Of a stretch of 64,000 nt of DNA, positions 17,526 to 26,765 are shown piece after piece. The notes under the pieces were generated by a model that saw only the letters and a list, made by a program, of their open reading frames with translations, had not been told where the DNA came from and ran no database searches. Both the position numbers and the translations under genes were made by a program. How positions within the stretch are numbered: the first letter of the stretch is position 1; every line of letters begins with the position of its first letter. The stretch comes from Candidatus Methanoplasma cognatum (GTDB lineage Archaea > Thermoplasmatota > Thermoplasmata > Methanomassiliicoccales > Methanomethylophilaceae): contig WRLM01000001.1 in assembly GCA_009777615.1 (NCBI GenBank), positions 62,001-126,000 on the forward strand. Direction: 5' to 3'.

Positions 17526-18590
17526 TCAAGGGCTCCGGCTCTTCAATGGTATCCTCTCCACTTCCATCCTGTCGAAGGTGGGATATTCTTCGATTATGTA
17601 TGACATGTAAGGCAGCTTCTTCGAGATCTTTCTGAGCTTCCATGAGGCCGTTTCTATCCTGTTCCTTTCCCGGTCGATGAAGATAAGTTCCTTCGGGACA
17701 CGTAATCTCATGAGCATTGCGGCCGCCTCATCCAGATCGTCGGCGTAAACGACGCCTTTGATGACCGTTCCGTCCTCGGTCACCACATCGTACTCCTTGG
17801 CGGTCACGCCGGCTCTTCTTATGAGTCTCCGCCTGAGCTGGACCCCGTCCTTGAAAGAGGAAGAGCAGAAATGGATCGGGCAACTGGGATATCTTTTCAT
17901 CAGGTCCGTTACCATCTCCTCAGAGCCTGCCACCGCGGAGGAAATGTCATCCTTCACTTTGTATCCCATGCCCTCCATCATGTTCCAGTTGCTCTCTGAG
18001 AATTCGAATTCGTTGATGTTAATGAAACCCACGCCCGCTTCCGCCGCGGACAGCACGAGCTTCTCCAGCCTGTCCTCGTTCCCGGGTATCGCCGGGACCT
18101 CGATGCCCACATCCAAGGTTGTCTCCGCGATTATCTTTGATATATCATCGAACCTCATTGTCTCCCACTGGGACATCGGAGGATGGAATCTTATCTCATC
18201 TAGGCCTGCGTCGCAGAGCTCCTTGGATCTGCCGACGTCTACGATCGAAGTGTACAGGTGGATGTGATGTTCCGGTCCGAAATGCTCCTTCAGCATCCTT
18301 ATCGCGGATACGGTCCGTTCCATCTCTGTAAGAGGGTCGCCTCCCGTTATGCCAGTCCCCGTAGCGTCCATCGACTCAGCCTCCTCCAGCATCTCGCTCA
18401 GATCCGATATCCTCCTCTCGTTTGCGAACATCACGTCCTTGCCCTTCTTCTCAGGCGATATCGGACAGTAGAAACAATCGGTACGGCATCTGCCGGTGAT
18501 CAGAAGGACCATCTTCGACCCGTTGACGCAATGTTCACATCCCTTCGGGAGAGGGCAGTTGGAGGCGGAGCCGTATTCGTACGCTTTCAA
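17526..18590 (-). CDS. Radical SAM protein (COG2108-like)
   Basis: A 354-residue radical S-adenosylmethionine enzyme. The cluster-binding motif CRTDCFYCP (CxxxCxxC) is near residue 34, preceded by an extra CPLPKGCEHC group that could bind a second metal site. The SAM-binding GGDPL motif follows near residue 84. Archaeal relatives are annotated as pyruvate-formate-lyase-activating-enzyme-like, but the substrate is unknown. It is divergent from pyrF, with the start codons about 60 bp apart, so the two share a promoter region. Confidence 0.85.
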   Translation of the reverse strand: MKAYEYGSASNCPLPKGCEHCVNGSKMVLLITGRCRTDCFYCPISPEKKGKDVMFANERRISDLSEMLEEAESMDATGTGITGGDPLTEMERTVSAIRMLKEHFGPEHHIHLYTSIVDVGRSKELCDAGLDEIRFHPPMSQWETMRFDDISKIIAETTLDVGIEVPAIPGNEDRLEKLVLSAAEAGVGFININEFEFSESNWNMMEGMGYKVKDDISSAVAGSEEMVTDLMKRYPSCPIHFCSSSFKDGVQLRRRLIRRAGVTAKEYDVVTEDGTVIKGVVYADDLDEAAAMLMRLRVPKELIFIDRERNRIETASWKLRKISKKLPYMSYIIEEYPTFDRMEVERIPLKSRSP

Positions 18591-18651
18591 TGTTATCGGC
18601 AGTGATATGTGCGATGTCTTAATAAACGTTGGAGGGCTAAAGCATTACTGC

Positions 18652-19296
18652 ATGAAAAGAGACACCGGGCTGATACTTGCGCTGGACGAGACGGATGCCG
18701 TCAAAGCCATGAGGATCGCGGCGGCCGTTTCTGACAAAGTGGATGCGATCAAGATAAACTGGCCGCTGATACTTTCCGCCGGGCCAGATGTGATAACTCA
18801 GCTCTCCGAGGTGTCTGACGTGATATGTGACCTCAAGGTCGCCGATATCCCGAACACGGTGCGTCTGATAGTCGAAGGGGCGGTGTCCAGAGGGGCGTCC
18901 GGCGTCATAGTGCATGCTTTCACGGGCGAGGATTCTTTGAGAGAAGCCGTTTCCGCCGCCGGCGATGCGGAGATATTTGCGGTGACGGAGATGAGTCATC
19001 CCGGAGGAGGGACATTCACGGCCAAGCACGCGGAGGAAATGGCCGAGATGGGCGTAAGATGCGGGGTGGCGGGATTCATCGCGCCGGCGACCAGGCCGGA
19101 CAGGATCCGGGCGATAAGGTCCATCGCAGGAGACCTCAAGATCCTCTCTCCCGGAGTGGGAGCACAAGGCGGAAGCGCTTTGTCGGCGATATCCGCCGGC
19201 GCCGATTATGTCATCGTCGGAAGGACGATATACGGCGCGGATGATCCCGCATCGGTCGCATCTTCCCTAGCGGATGAGATAAGGCCGTTTGTTTGA
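18652..19296 (+). CDS. pyrF: Orotidine 5'-phosphate decarboxylase
   Basis: A 214-residue TIM-barrel enzyme that decarboxylates OMP to UMP, the last step of de novo pyrimidine synthesis. The catalytic DxKxxD motif is visible as DLKVADIPNT, after ALDETD and KINWPLIL, and the phosphate-binding GxR end is VGRTIYGADDP. Length is typical of archaeal enzymes. The ATG at 18652 was chosen because homology begins right there (LILALDE); the open frame runs upstream, but those residues belong to the divergent promoter region. Confidence 0.96.
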   Translation: MKRDTGLILALDETDAVKAMRIAAAVSDKVDAIKINWPLILSAGPDVITQLSEVSDVICDLKVADIPNTVRLIVEGAVSRGASGVIVHAFTGEDSLREAVSAAGDAEIFAVTEMSHPGGGTFTAKHAEEMAEMGVRCGVAGFIAPATRPDRIRAIRSIAGDLKILSPGVGAQGGSALSAISAGADYVIVGRTIYGADDPASVASSLADEIRPFV

Positions 19297-19391
19297 GACC
19301 CTTAATAAAAATAATGCCCGCGCCTCTCTATAAAGCTATAAATAGACATTCAGGCATGGAGCCAATACTCTACTTTAATGGAGACTATAGA

Positions 19392-22300
19392 ATGCGCAAA
19401 ATTGGAAATAGGTCAGCCAGACCCACCACAGAGGGGGGCTTCCTGCCCGCATCGGATGCTGGCAAGGAAGTATGGTACAAAAGAGAATGGCGCCTGATAA
19501 CGCTGCTGGCGATAATGATCGCGGCTTTCGTCATCAGATTCATTTTTGCTTTCGGCGTATCCGCCGGCAGTGATTTCGCCCTTTCCGGCGGGACTGGGGC
19601 ATCCAGTCATGTTCATGTGATCGAAAGCATCCTCAACGGCTCGTTCGCGTTCACGGATCCTGCCCTCAACTATCCGCACGGATCCGTCAACATATATCCC
19701 CCGCTGATGGACTTCCTTCTGGCAGGTGTCGCAGGATTGGCATCCGCACTCGGCGTGTCAACAGGGACGGCGGCAGCCGGAGCGCTGGCATTCTCCGCAC
19801 CGATATTCGCAGCCCTCACCTGCTGGCCTGTGTACCTGATAGGAAGGAAGATGTTCAATGATGAGAAAATAGGTCTTCTGGCAGCGCTCTTGTACGCATT
19901 CTTTGCGCTGATGATCACGACCACTGCCTTCTCCAACGGTACGGAATATGCATTCGTAGGATTCCTGTTCGCTTTCATGATATACTTCCTGCTAAAGGCA
20001 ATGGAAGGCTGCGACAAGATCCAGCCCAGCGGATTCAGGGCCCTGATCAAAGACGGGGCAATGGTAAAGAATCTGCTGGTCGCGGGAATATTGTTTGCAA
20101 TGATAGCATTGTCATGGAACCAGTTCCGCGTCATACTCCTGATGCTCGTGGTCCTCATGGTCGTTCAGGCAGTGATCGACCGTCTCGGGTCCAAAGAGGT
20201 CTCGCCGACGGTCGGCATGTATTCGGCCGTAATAATGCTGGGGGTGCTGATATCCGCACCGTACTACATCATGGCCGGCCTTTGGGACCTTATCTTCTCC
20301 GGGCCGTTTGTGGTAGCGGTGATGTCCGTCGCCCTTGCGGTATTCTTCAGCAAGACCACTAAGGTAACGTGGGTGCTTATGATCCCGGTCACTCTGATAA
20401 TTGCGGCAGCCGTACTCACGGTGCTCGCCTTAATAGACAGCAGCCTGTTCTCGGCCGTCGTCAACGGCAACTCGCTATACGAGAGCGGGCTTATGCAGAA
20501 CCTCGCGGCGGGACTGACCAGAACATCCATCTCTTCAATGGCGGCATTCTTCGGATGGGTGACCGTATGGATGCCGCTGCTGATGTTCCTGTACATGGTA
20601 TACAAATACCGCAAGAACATCGAATCAAGAAAATACACTTTCACGATGTGGTGGCTCCTCATCATGTTCTGTATAGGGTGGTTTTCCACCGCATACGGGG
20701 CGGTCGCCGGCGCAGGCTTCGCCGTCGCTTCCGCGGCGCTGATCCTCATGCTTATAAGGACTGCGGACCTGAAAGGTTACTTCGCGGATATGAGGGGAAA
20801 CGGAATAAAGCACGCTTTGAGGAAGGCGCTTAAGCCGATACCGCTTGCTACGACCGTAGCCATCGTGGCGCTCATCATCGCACCGAACATAGTGAACGCG
20901 GCTGATGCAAGTATGCCCACCAATTCCAGCAGCGGAGGATACTTCGGAGGCTTGGGATATACGGTGATGACCGATGATCTGAACTCGATCAACAAGATGT
21001 GGAACGAATACAGCGACGTCGACAAGGACGGTGCGCTGGTAGTGTGGCTCGGATATTCCGCGAATGCGGTGTCGAGAGGCGGGTTCGAATCCGTGACGGA
21101 TTCATACGGCGGCGGTACATCCGCCATGGCCGCGATACTTCTGGCGAACGGCAGTTCGGCGGCGACGGCGGCAATGGCAATACGATTGATGCTTGCCCAT
21201 GATCTGTCTCAGTTCCGTTCTTCTATAACTGCCGCCGGGTTGAATTACAATGAGATCGAAAGATACATCAACAACCCTTCGACAGCCGTTGATGAGGTCA
21301 AGAACAATGTCGAAACCTATCCGGGGATGGGCACAAACATCACCGAGGAGAACGCCCTGTATCTGGTGCTCAGCAACTATATCACAACAACGATATCTGA
21401 GCCTAAGGTCAATGAACTCTACGGCAATATATGCAACATAAGCGGCGAATCAATAAACTACGTATCTGTGGACAGGAGCCTGCTCCCGATATACTACAAC
21501 GACGGATCGTATTTCAGCAGCGCCGCCTATCTCGGGAGCTATGCCCTTGACGTATACGGCGCTCCGTCTCATTTCTTCTACTACGACACATACTACGGAT
21601 ACGCAATGTACACTGATGCGTTCTACGAGACCTTCTTCTGGAAGGCGCTCATAGGAATGTCTCCATCAGAGGCGGGATTCTATTCGTCGATCGAATATCT
21701 CAATGCCCTTTCTATGAGCACAGGGCCGATAAAAGCGACACCCGGATACGGTCTATCCAACTACAAAATATCTTACTGGCACGTGTACTACAACCCTGAC
21801 GATGAAGCCACCAATTCATCCGACGGATGGGTGGACATGGACGCCTTTGAAGCAATAGATCTCCAGAACAAAGAAGGCGGAATTATAAATTACATCAACG
21901 GGGTCGTCATGCTGGAATATGACCCGTTGATGACGGAGGCTGTGGACGGAACCGTCAATTATGTCTCATCCGCCGGGCTTACGGGCGCGGAAGGCATCCA
22001 GGTCTCGGTGTTCGCGGAAACAACATATGATTCCTCCGGAGCGACGGGATATGTGAAGAGGTCCACCGTGTTCACGAAGGCCGACGGCTCATATACGATA
22101 TCGGTGCCGGCCGACGGCACCGACTATTATGTGGTGTTCTCATCGGGATCCACCACCATAGCGACAGGATCGATCATAGATACCCGCAGGAACGTGACAT
22201 CTTCCGATCCCCCCCTGAACATACCCGCGACAAGCCTTTCCGGAAGCGTCACGATGACCGAAGGCCTCTACTTAGGTGATTCATATGTGGTCATCGAAGG

Positions 22301-25133
22301 GGCGGCGTCCGGAAAAACTTATCAGACCGATGTCGTCAGCGGGAACTTCAGGTTTGACAATACCACGTCCGGCAACATAATACCCGATGTCTACAAGCTT
22401 ACGGTTTATTCGCCGACAGGGACAGCGATCAATTCGGGAAGCGTGACGGTCGGCACCGGAAACAATGTCGGGTACCGCATATCCGCAACGTCCGGCACCA
22501 TAACCGTGACGGTCACGACCGATGTCGGCGCAAAAGCGCCGAATGAAGTAAAAGGGGTCGCGGCACAGGATACGGCGACCGGCGACATATACTACGGGGA
22601 CATAGTGGACGGCCAGGCGAGGATCCAGGTCGTTCCTTCAACATACACAGTCTATGCCGCCGGAACGAAGGTCTCGGCCTCGAATCCGACCTCGACGATA
22701 TCGAGCGGCGGAAGCTCCTCGGCATCGCTGACCGTATATGATAAAAGGAACATCTCTGTATCGGGGGCTCCCGCAGGGGGTCTTGTAAGCATAATGTCAT
22801 ACGGATTCGTGACGTCATCCGTATCCTCTTCATTCGCTGTGCCGGCGTGCGGAGGGATCGCCAATGCGACGTACACAGCCTACTCAGTAAGCGGTAACAG
22901 CGTGTACTACGGAGTGACAACAGGGAATAACATAACAATGCTCAGCTCGACCGGATACAGTGTGAAAGGTACGGTGAACGACAGTAACGGCAATCCGCTC
23001 TCCGGCACGGTCTCATTCATAATGACAAGCGGGGCGGCAAGCGGAGCGACATTCATATTCGCATCCGGTGACGACGGCAAATTCGACGTCAGGCTGCCCG
23101 CCGGAACATACACAATGTATATCTACGGAGCATCGAGCGCGTCGATAACATCCTTAACAGTCTCCGGCAATGTCGATCTGGAGAACATCTCCACATCGAA
23201 ATCCCGTACGATCACCATGACCTTGAACTATAGGACGAACATATCGTCCCCATCCACAAGAGGGATCGCGTTCGTCGATGTCAACATGTCGATGACCATC
23301 GACGGCGTTGAGTATAACATTAAGGCTAAGACGGACACCAACGGAAACGCGGTGTTCACCGTCCCTCAGGAATATGGGGCGGAGATGACAACGTCTGGGT
23401 TCAACACATCCGTATTCTATATGGAGAACCAGTCGTACAGCGTGTCTTCGGGCACGGGCAGCTCTTCATATTCATGGAGTCTCGCCGCGAGTCAGAGCGC
23501 TGACGCTGAAAAGTATGTGAAAACGGTCAGTGTATCCAGCAGCATACCGGTGAAGATCACGCTTTACAACAGCTCATCAACGGAATACAACGTATCGGGC
23601 TCGACGACGGTGGTACCCGGACAGTACACAGCGGTCATAAGCGGCAACACCGGCTCCTACTACAACGGGACGATATATGTCTACCCCGGACAAAGCGGAT
23701 CTCTGAAAATAGACTACACGAACGTTGCGAGGGTGAACCTCAACGCACAGCCGACGGACAGAATATCCGTGACGCCCACCGACGGCGGGTTGTACTACGT
23801 AGATGCGGATGACCCTCTCGTATACTATCTGGAGAGAGGAAAGAGCTTCTATTTCGAGGCGGCATCAGGCACCGGCGGGACGGAGCAGATAGCGTATGCG
23901 TCCGTCACCAACATATCGAGTTCGACCACTCTGAACCTGCTCAATAAAGCAGCCGCGGCGACCATAAAGGGATATGTGGGAGTAACTGCGGACGGAGAGC
24001 TTACAGTGACATACGGCGGCGTGGCGATACCCTTCCCGATAATCGACGGCGCGTTTGAGATGACCGTGCCCGCCGGAACCGCGCTGCTGCTTACAGCCAA
24101 GCTCACTCAGACCATATTGTACACAGAGTACAGCTACACCGGGTCCACGACGATGACAGCGGGCGAAGTGGTCGACGGAGCGTCGATACACTTCCCGGTT
24201 ACGACCACATCATCATCCTCAACGACTCCCGATCTGTCCGGAAGCAACTTCAGTTTCTTGAACGGGGTCGGAAAGTTCACTTTGACGGTGAAGAACACCG
24301 GCGATTTCGACGCGACGTACATCATAACCGCAGGTTCCGCATGGACCCTCGATAAGAACTACACTGTCAACGTCGCAGGCAAAGGACAGAGCACCATTGA
24401 GATATCAGGCAGGTACGATCCCAAGCTGGTAGGCGCAGGGAACACGGACCTGTCGGTGACGGTAACTTCAATAAACGGCGCCTATTCAGGTATCTATATG
24501 CTGGATGAGAAGGCGTTCCCCACGACCGGCGCGGGCGTAACGACAACGGAAACATATGTGGACATAAGCGGGATCAAAGACACATTCGCCGACGCCGTGA
24601 ACGGTTACGAGTACATGTATGCGGTGACGGTCACCAACAACGACAGCTATCTTAAGATCGCATCCCTAACCGCAACGATAAGGGGCGGCAGCAGCAACTG
24701 GTACCTCACTTATTCCGATAAGGACGGAGGGAATATCTTCTCCCAGACCGGAACGAATTCGTTCAGTATAAACGGATTCGACTCCACGGTGATATACATC
24801 AAACTGATGTGCAGAGACGGAAATGACACCAGCGTTCCGGCCATCGACGTGGCGGTAACGGTAAGGGACACGACGTCCAAGAGCCAAGGGCTCAAGACAA
24901 ACAGCGCGGGAGTGTCGCTCGACGGCCTCAGTACTGTTGCTACGATCAACAATATGAGCGCACAGGAAGCCCAGATGGGGTCCGAGGAAATGTCCGCATC
25001 AGGCAATAACATATACGGCGGCCCGAGCCCGATACCGATATCGACATTAGCGATGATGGCGATAGTCATACTGGCTCTGATTGCGGTTGCATGGCTGGGA
25101 ATCAAGAAGGGGGTGTTCGTACGAAAAAGATGA
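19392..25133 (+). CDS. STT3/AglB-like membrane protein with very long extracellular region
   Basis: A 1913-residue protein. Residues about 30-500 hold some 13 membrane helices in the pattern of GT-C oligosaccharyltransferases (GSDFALSGGTGASSHVHV in the first outer loop, YPPLMDFLLAG after it). Near residue 550 the place of the WWDYG signature reads VVWLGYSANAVSRGGFES. Residues about 600-1880 are Ser/Thr/Gly-rich with repeated CarboxypepD_reg/Ig-like units (for example VKGTVNDSNGNPLSG near 1190), then one C-terminal helix and KKGVFVRKR. The start is set by GGAG eight bases before the ATG and a TATA (CTATAAATA) at 19336-19344. It may glycosylate, or scaffold, the cell surface; activity is uncertain. 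Confidence 0.8.
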   Translation: MRKIGNRSARPTTEGGFLPASDAGKEVWYKREWRLITLLAIMIAAFVIRFIFAFGVSAGSDFALSGGTGASSHVHVIESILNGSFAFTDPALNYPHGSVNIYPPLMDFLLAGVAGLASALGVSTGTAAAGALAFSAPIFAALTCWPVYLIGRKMFNDEKIGLLAALLYAFFALMITTTAFSNGTEYAFVGFLFAFMIYFLLKAMEGCDKIQPSGFRALIKDGAMVKNLLVAGILFAMIALSWNQFRVILLMLVVLMVVQAVIDRLGSKEVSPTVGMYSAVIMLGVLISAPYYIMAGLWDLIFSGPFVVAVMSVALAVFFSKTTKVTWVLMIPVTLIIAAAVLTVLALIDSSLFSAVVNGNSLYESGLMQNLAAGLTRTSISSMAAFFGWVTVWMPLLMFLYMVYKYRKNIESRKYTFTMWWLLIMFCIGWFSTAYGAVAGAGFAVASAALILMLIRTADLKGYFADMRGNGIKHALRKALKPIPLATTVAIVALIIAPNIVNAADASMPTNSSSGGYFGGLGYTVMTDDLNSINKMWNEYSDVDKDGALVVWLGYSANAVSRGGFESVTDSYGGGTSAMAAILLANGSSAATAAMAIRLMLAHDLSQFRSSITAAGLNYNEIERYINNPSTAVDEVKNNVETYPGMGTNITEENALYLVLSNYITTTISEPKVNELYGNICNISGESINYVSVDRSLLPIYYNDGSYFSSAAYLGSYALDVYGAPSHFFYYDTYYGYAMYTDAFYETFFWKALIGMSPSEAGFYSSIEYLNALSMSTGPIKATPGYGLSNYKISYWHVYYNPDDEATNSSDGWVDMDAFEAIDLQNKEGGIINYINGVVMLEYDPLMTEAVDGTVNYVSSAGLTGAEGIQVSVFAETTYDSSGATGYVKRSTVFTKADGSYTISVPADGTDYYVVFSSGSTTIATGSIIDTRRNVTSSDPPLNIPATSLSGSVTMTEGLYLGDSYVVIEGAASGKTYQTDVVSGNFRFDNTTSGNIIPDVYKLTVYSPTGTAINSGSVTVGTGNNVGYRISATSGTITVTVTTDVGAKAPNEVKGVAAQDTATGDIYYGDIVDGQARIQVVPSTYTVYAAGTKVSASNPTSTISSGGSSSASLTVYDKRNISVSGAPAGGLVSIMSYGFVTSSVSSSFAVPACGGIANATYTAYSVSGNSVYYGVTTGNNITMLSSTGYSVKGTVNDSNGNPLSGTVSFIMTSGAASGATFIFASGDDGKFDVRLPAGTYTMYIYGASSASITSLTVSGNVDLENISTSKSRTITMTLNYRTNISSPSTRGIAFVDVNMSMTIDGVEYNIKAKTDTNGNAVFTVPQEYGAEMTTSGFNTSVFYMENQSYSVSSGTGSSSYSWSLAASQSADAEKYVKTVSVSSSIPVKITLYNSSSTEYNVSGSTTVVPGQYTAVISGNTGSYYNGTIYVYPGQSGSLKIDYTNVARVNLNAQPTDRISVTPTDGGLYYVDADDPLVYYLERGKSFYFEAASGTGGTEQIAYASVTNISSSTTLNLLNKAAAATIKGYVGVTADGELTVTYGGVAIPFPIIDGAFEMTVPAGTALLLTAKLTQTILYTEYSYTGSTTMTAGEVVDGASIHFPVTTTSSSSTTPDLSGSNFSFLNGVGKFTLTVKNTGDFDATYIITAGSAWTLDKNYTVNVAGKGQSTIEISGRYDPKLVGAGNTDLSVTVTSINGAYSGIYMLDEKAFPTTGAGVTTTETYVDISGIKDTFADAVNGYEYMYAVTVTNNDSYLKIASLTATIRGGSSNWYLTYSDKDGGNIFSQTGTNSFSINGFDSTVIYIKLMCRDGNDTSVPAIDVAVTVRDTTSKSQGLKTNSAGVSLDGLSTVATINNMSAQEAQMGSEEMSASGNNIYGGPSPIPISTLAMMAIVILALIAVAWLGIKKGVFVRKR

Positions 25134-25921
25134 TCGCCGCGGTAGCGGTATTTGCAATGGTCTTCGCAGCAGGAGCGGTCCTGCTCGAAAACTCATCAAG
25201 CGTTGACGGAGCAAGCGCCACAATAGAGGGAGATACGAACCTCGTGAAGACAGGAGGCACGTTAGACTATCGGATAATGTTCTTCGAAGATGGGGAGTTC
25301 GATACGCTGGACATCTCATACACCGCCACGCTGAAGAACAGCGACGGCGTCACTCAATCCGGTGCGGTCTACCCGTCGTCGGGAACACTTACGAACGGTG
25401 TGGAAGCCGAGCTGACCATAACTGCGCCGTCGGCCGCCGGGAAGTATACCCTCACGGTAACTTTCACGGAGAGCATAGACAGCGGAGCGAGAACGACGAC
25501 AGAGAGGACACAGACCGTAACGGTCGCGGAACCGATCGTATTGTCGGCGGTCCTGACGAACAACAGCAAAGTGGATTTCACCGACTTTGCGGTCTATTTC
25601 TATGTTGACGGGGAGTTCGTAGAGGGAAGCAAGACCCTCATATCTGCGGCATCCGGGGACAAAACGACTGTCACGTATGATTGGGTGGCCGAATCGCTCT
25701 CGAACGGAAGGCACACATTCAAGATCGTGGCCGGAGAGGAGAACATCGGAGACTACAAGGATGTCATATTGGGCGGGAACGGTGAATTCTATGTCGGCCA
25801 TTCCGACTACGGTCTGCTGAACATACTGCTCATCGTACTCATTGTAGTTATGGTCATTGCGGTGGTCTATCTCTACCGCAAGCCTGTCAAGAACTACGGT
25901 AAGCCCAAATCAAGGCGCTGA
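25130..25921 (+). CDS. Secreted, membrane-anchored beta-sandwich protein
   Basis: A 263-residue protein with an N-terminal signal-like helix (MIAAVAVFAMVFAAGAVLL), two Ig/CARDB-like beta domains (about residues 30-130 and 135-225, the latter with VDFTDFAVYFYVDGEFVEG), and a C-terminal helix (LLNILLIVLIVVMVIAVVYL) with a basic tail. The ATG overlaps the stop of the STT3-like gene in an ATGA joint, so the pair is translationally coupled and probably forms one surface complex. An upstream in-frame ATG at 25091 would add 13 residues including two Lys, which would also make a good signal-peptide n-region. Confidence 0.78.
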   Translation: MIAAVAVFAMVFAAGAVLLENSSSVDGASATIEGDTNLVKTGGTLDYRIMFFEDGEFDTLDISYTATLKNSDGVTQSGAVYPSSGTLTNGVEAELTITAPSAAGKYTLTVTFTESIDSGARTTTERTQTVTVAEPIVLSAVLTNNSKVDFTDFAVYFYVDGEFVEGSKTLISAASGDKTTVTYDWVAESLSNGRHTFKIVAGEENIGDYKDVILGGNGEFYVGHSDYGLLNILLIVLIVVMVIAVVYLYRKPVKNYGKPKSRR

Positions 25922-25988
25922 GCGCCTGTCAAACCTTTTTCAAACTCTTCTTTTCATGATATTGTTATCGGTGCCGGTGTGTGCCGGA

Positions 25989-26765
25989 TCACAATGATGT
26001 GAAGAACATGCTTCCCAGCCTATTTTTGAAGACCTCTTCTTCGACCTTTCCCGCGAACACGTCCGATGATGACGCCGTGAACTCCACGTCTTTGTAGCAA
26101 ACGTCCAGGAGCGTAAGCGCGTCGGGCCTTGCGATGCCGAAGGAGACGTCCTTCCCGCCAAGCGCGTCCTTTATGTCGGAGACGGAGGAATCTCCTCTTC
26201 CCACTGCGATGATGGCGGCGGCGATGCGGCGTATCATGTTCCACAGGTAGTATCTTGCAGAGAAGTCGATGATGATCACGCCGTCCTCCTCCCGCACGGA
26301 GACAGAGTTCATGACAAGCGTCGCGGGGCGTCCTCCTGGCTTGCAGAACCTTGTGAAGTCGTGCTCTCCGACAAATGCTTTGGCACAGCTCCTCATCGCG
26401 GAGACGTCCATGCCGCGGGAGGGGAGAACGTATCTGTATATTCTGACATCGGCGAACCTGGGGTTGAACTCTCTCCCGACAAGTGCCGCGCTTCTGTAGA
26501 AGATCCCCTTTGATACTGCGTTCAGGGCTCTGAGCAGGATCTCCGGATCATCGATGCTGCTGTTGAATACAGCGACATTTCCGAGGGCGTTCACTCCCCG
26601 GTCCGTTCTGCTTGCGAGTTTCAGGTCTATGTCCTCATCCCTCATGTTCGTGACCGCTGTCAGATCGGAAAGGACATCTCCTCCCACGGTCCTGCAGCCG
26701 GGCTGTATCTGGGAGCCGGAGAAATGTTCGCCCAGGTAAGCTATCTTAACTGCCGCTCTGATCAT
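25989..26765 (-). CDS. truA: tRNA pseudouridine(38-40) synthase
   Basis: A 258-residue TruA-family enzyme that isomerises U38-U40 of the anticodon arm. The catalytic Asp lies in ASRTDRGVNALGNV, after the conserved YLGEHFSGSQ start, and the ARYYLWNMIRRI block fits the family. Its ATG overlaps the purD stop (ATGA), so the two genes are co-translated. Upstream in-frame residues up to 26876 overlap purD and have no homology, so they were excluded. Confidence 0.95.
   Translation of the reverse strand: MIRAAVKIAYLGEHFSGSQIQPGCRTVGGDVLSDLTAVTNMRDEDIDLKLASRTDRGVNALGNVAVFNSSIDDPEILLRALNAVSKGIFYRSAALVGREFNPRFADVRIYRYVLPSRGMDVSAMRSCAKAFVGEHDFTRFCKPGGRPATLVMNSVSVREEDGVIIIDFSARYYLWNMIRRIAAAIIAVGRGDSSVSDIKDALGGKDVSFGIARPDALTLLDVCYKDVEFTASSSDVFAGKVEEEVFKNRLGSMFFTSL

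Noticed and set aside
18496-18651. N-terminal extension of pyrF
   Set aside because: It lies inside the divergent radical SAM gene; the decarboxylase fold begins at the ATG at 18652.
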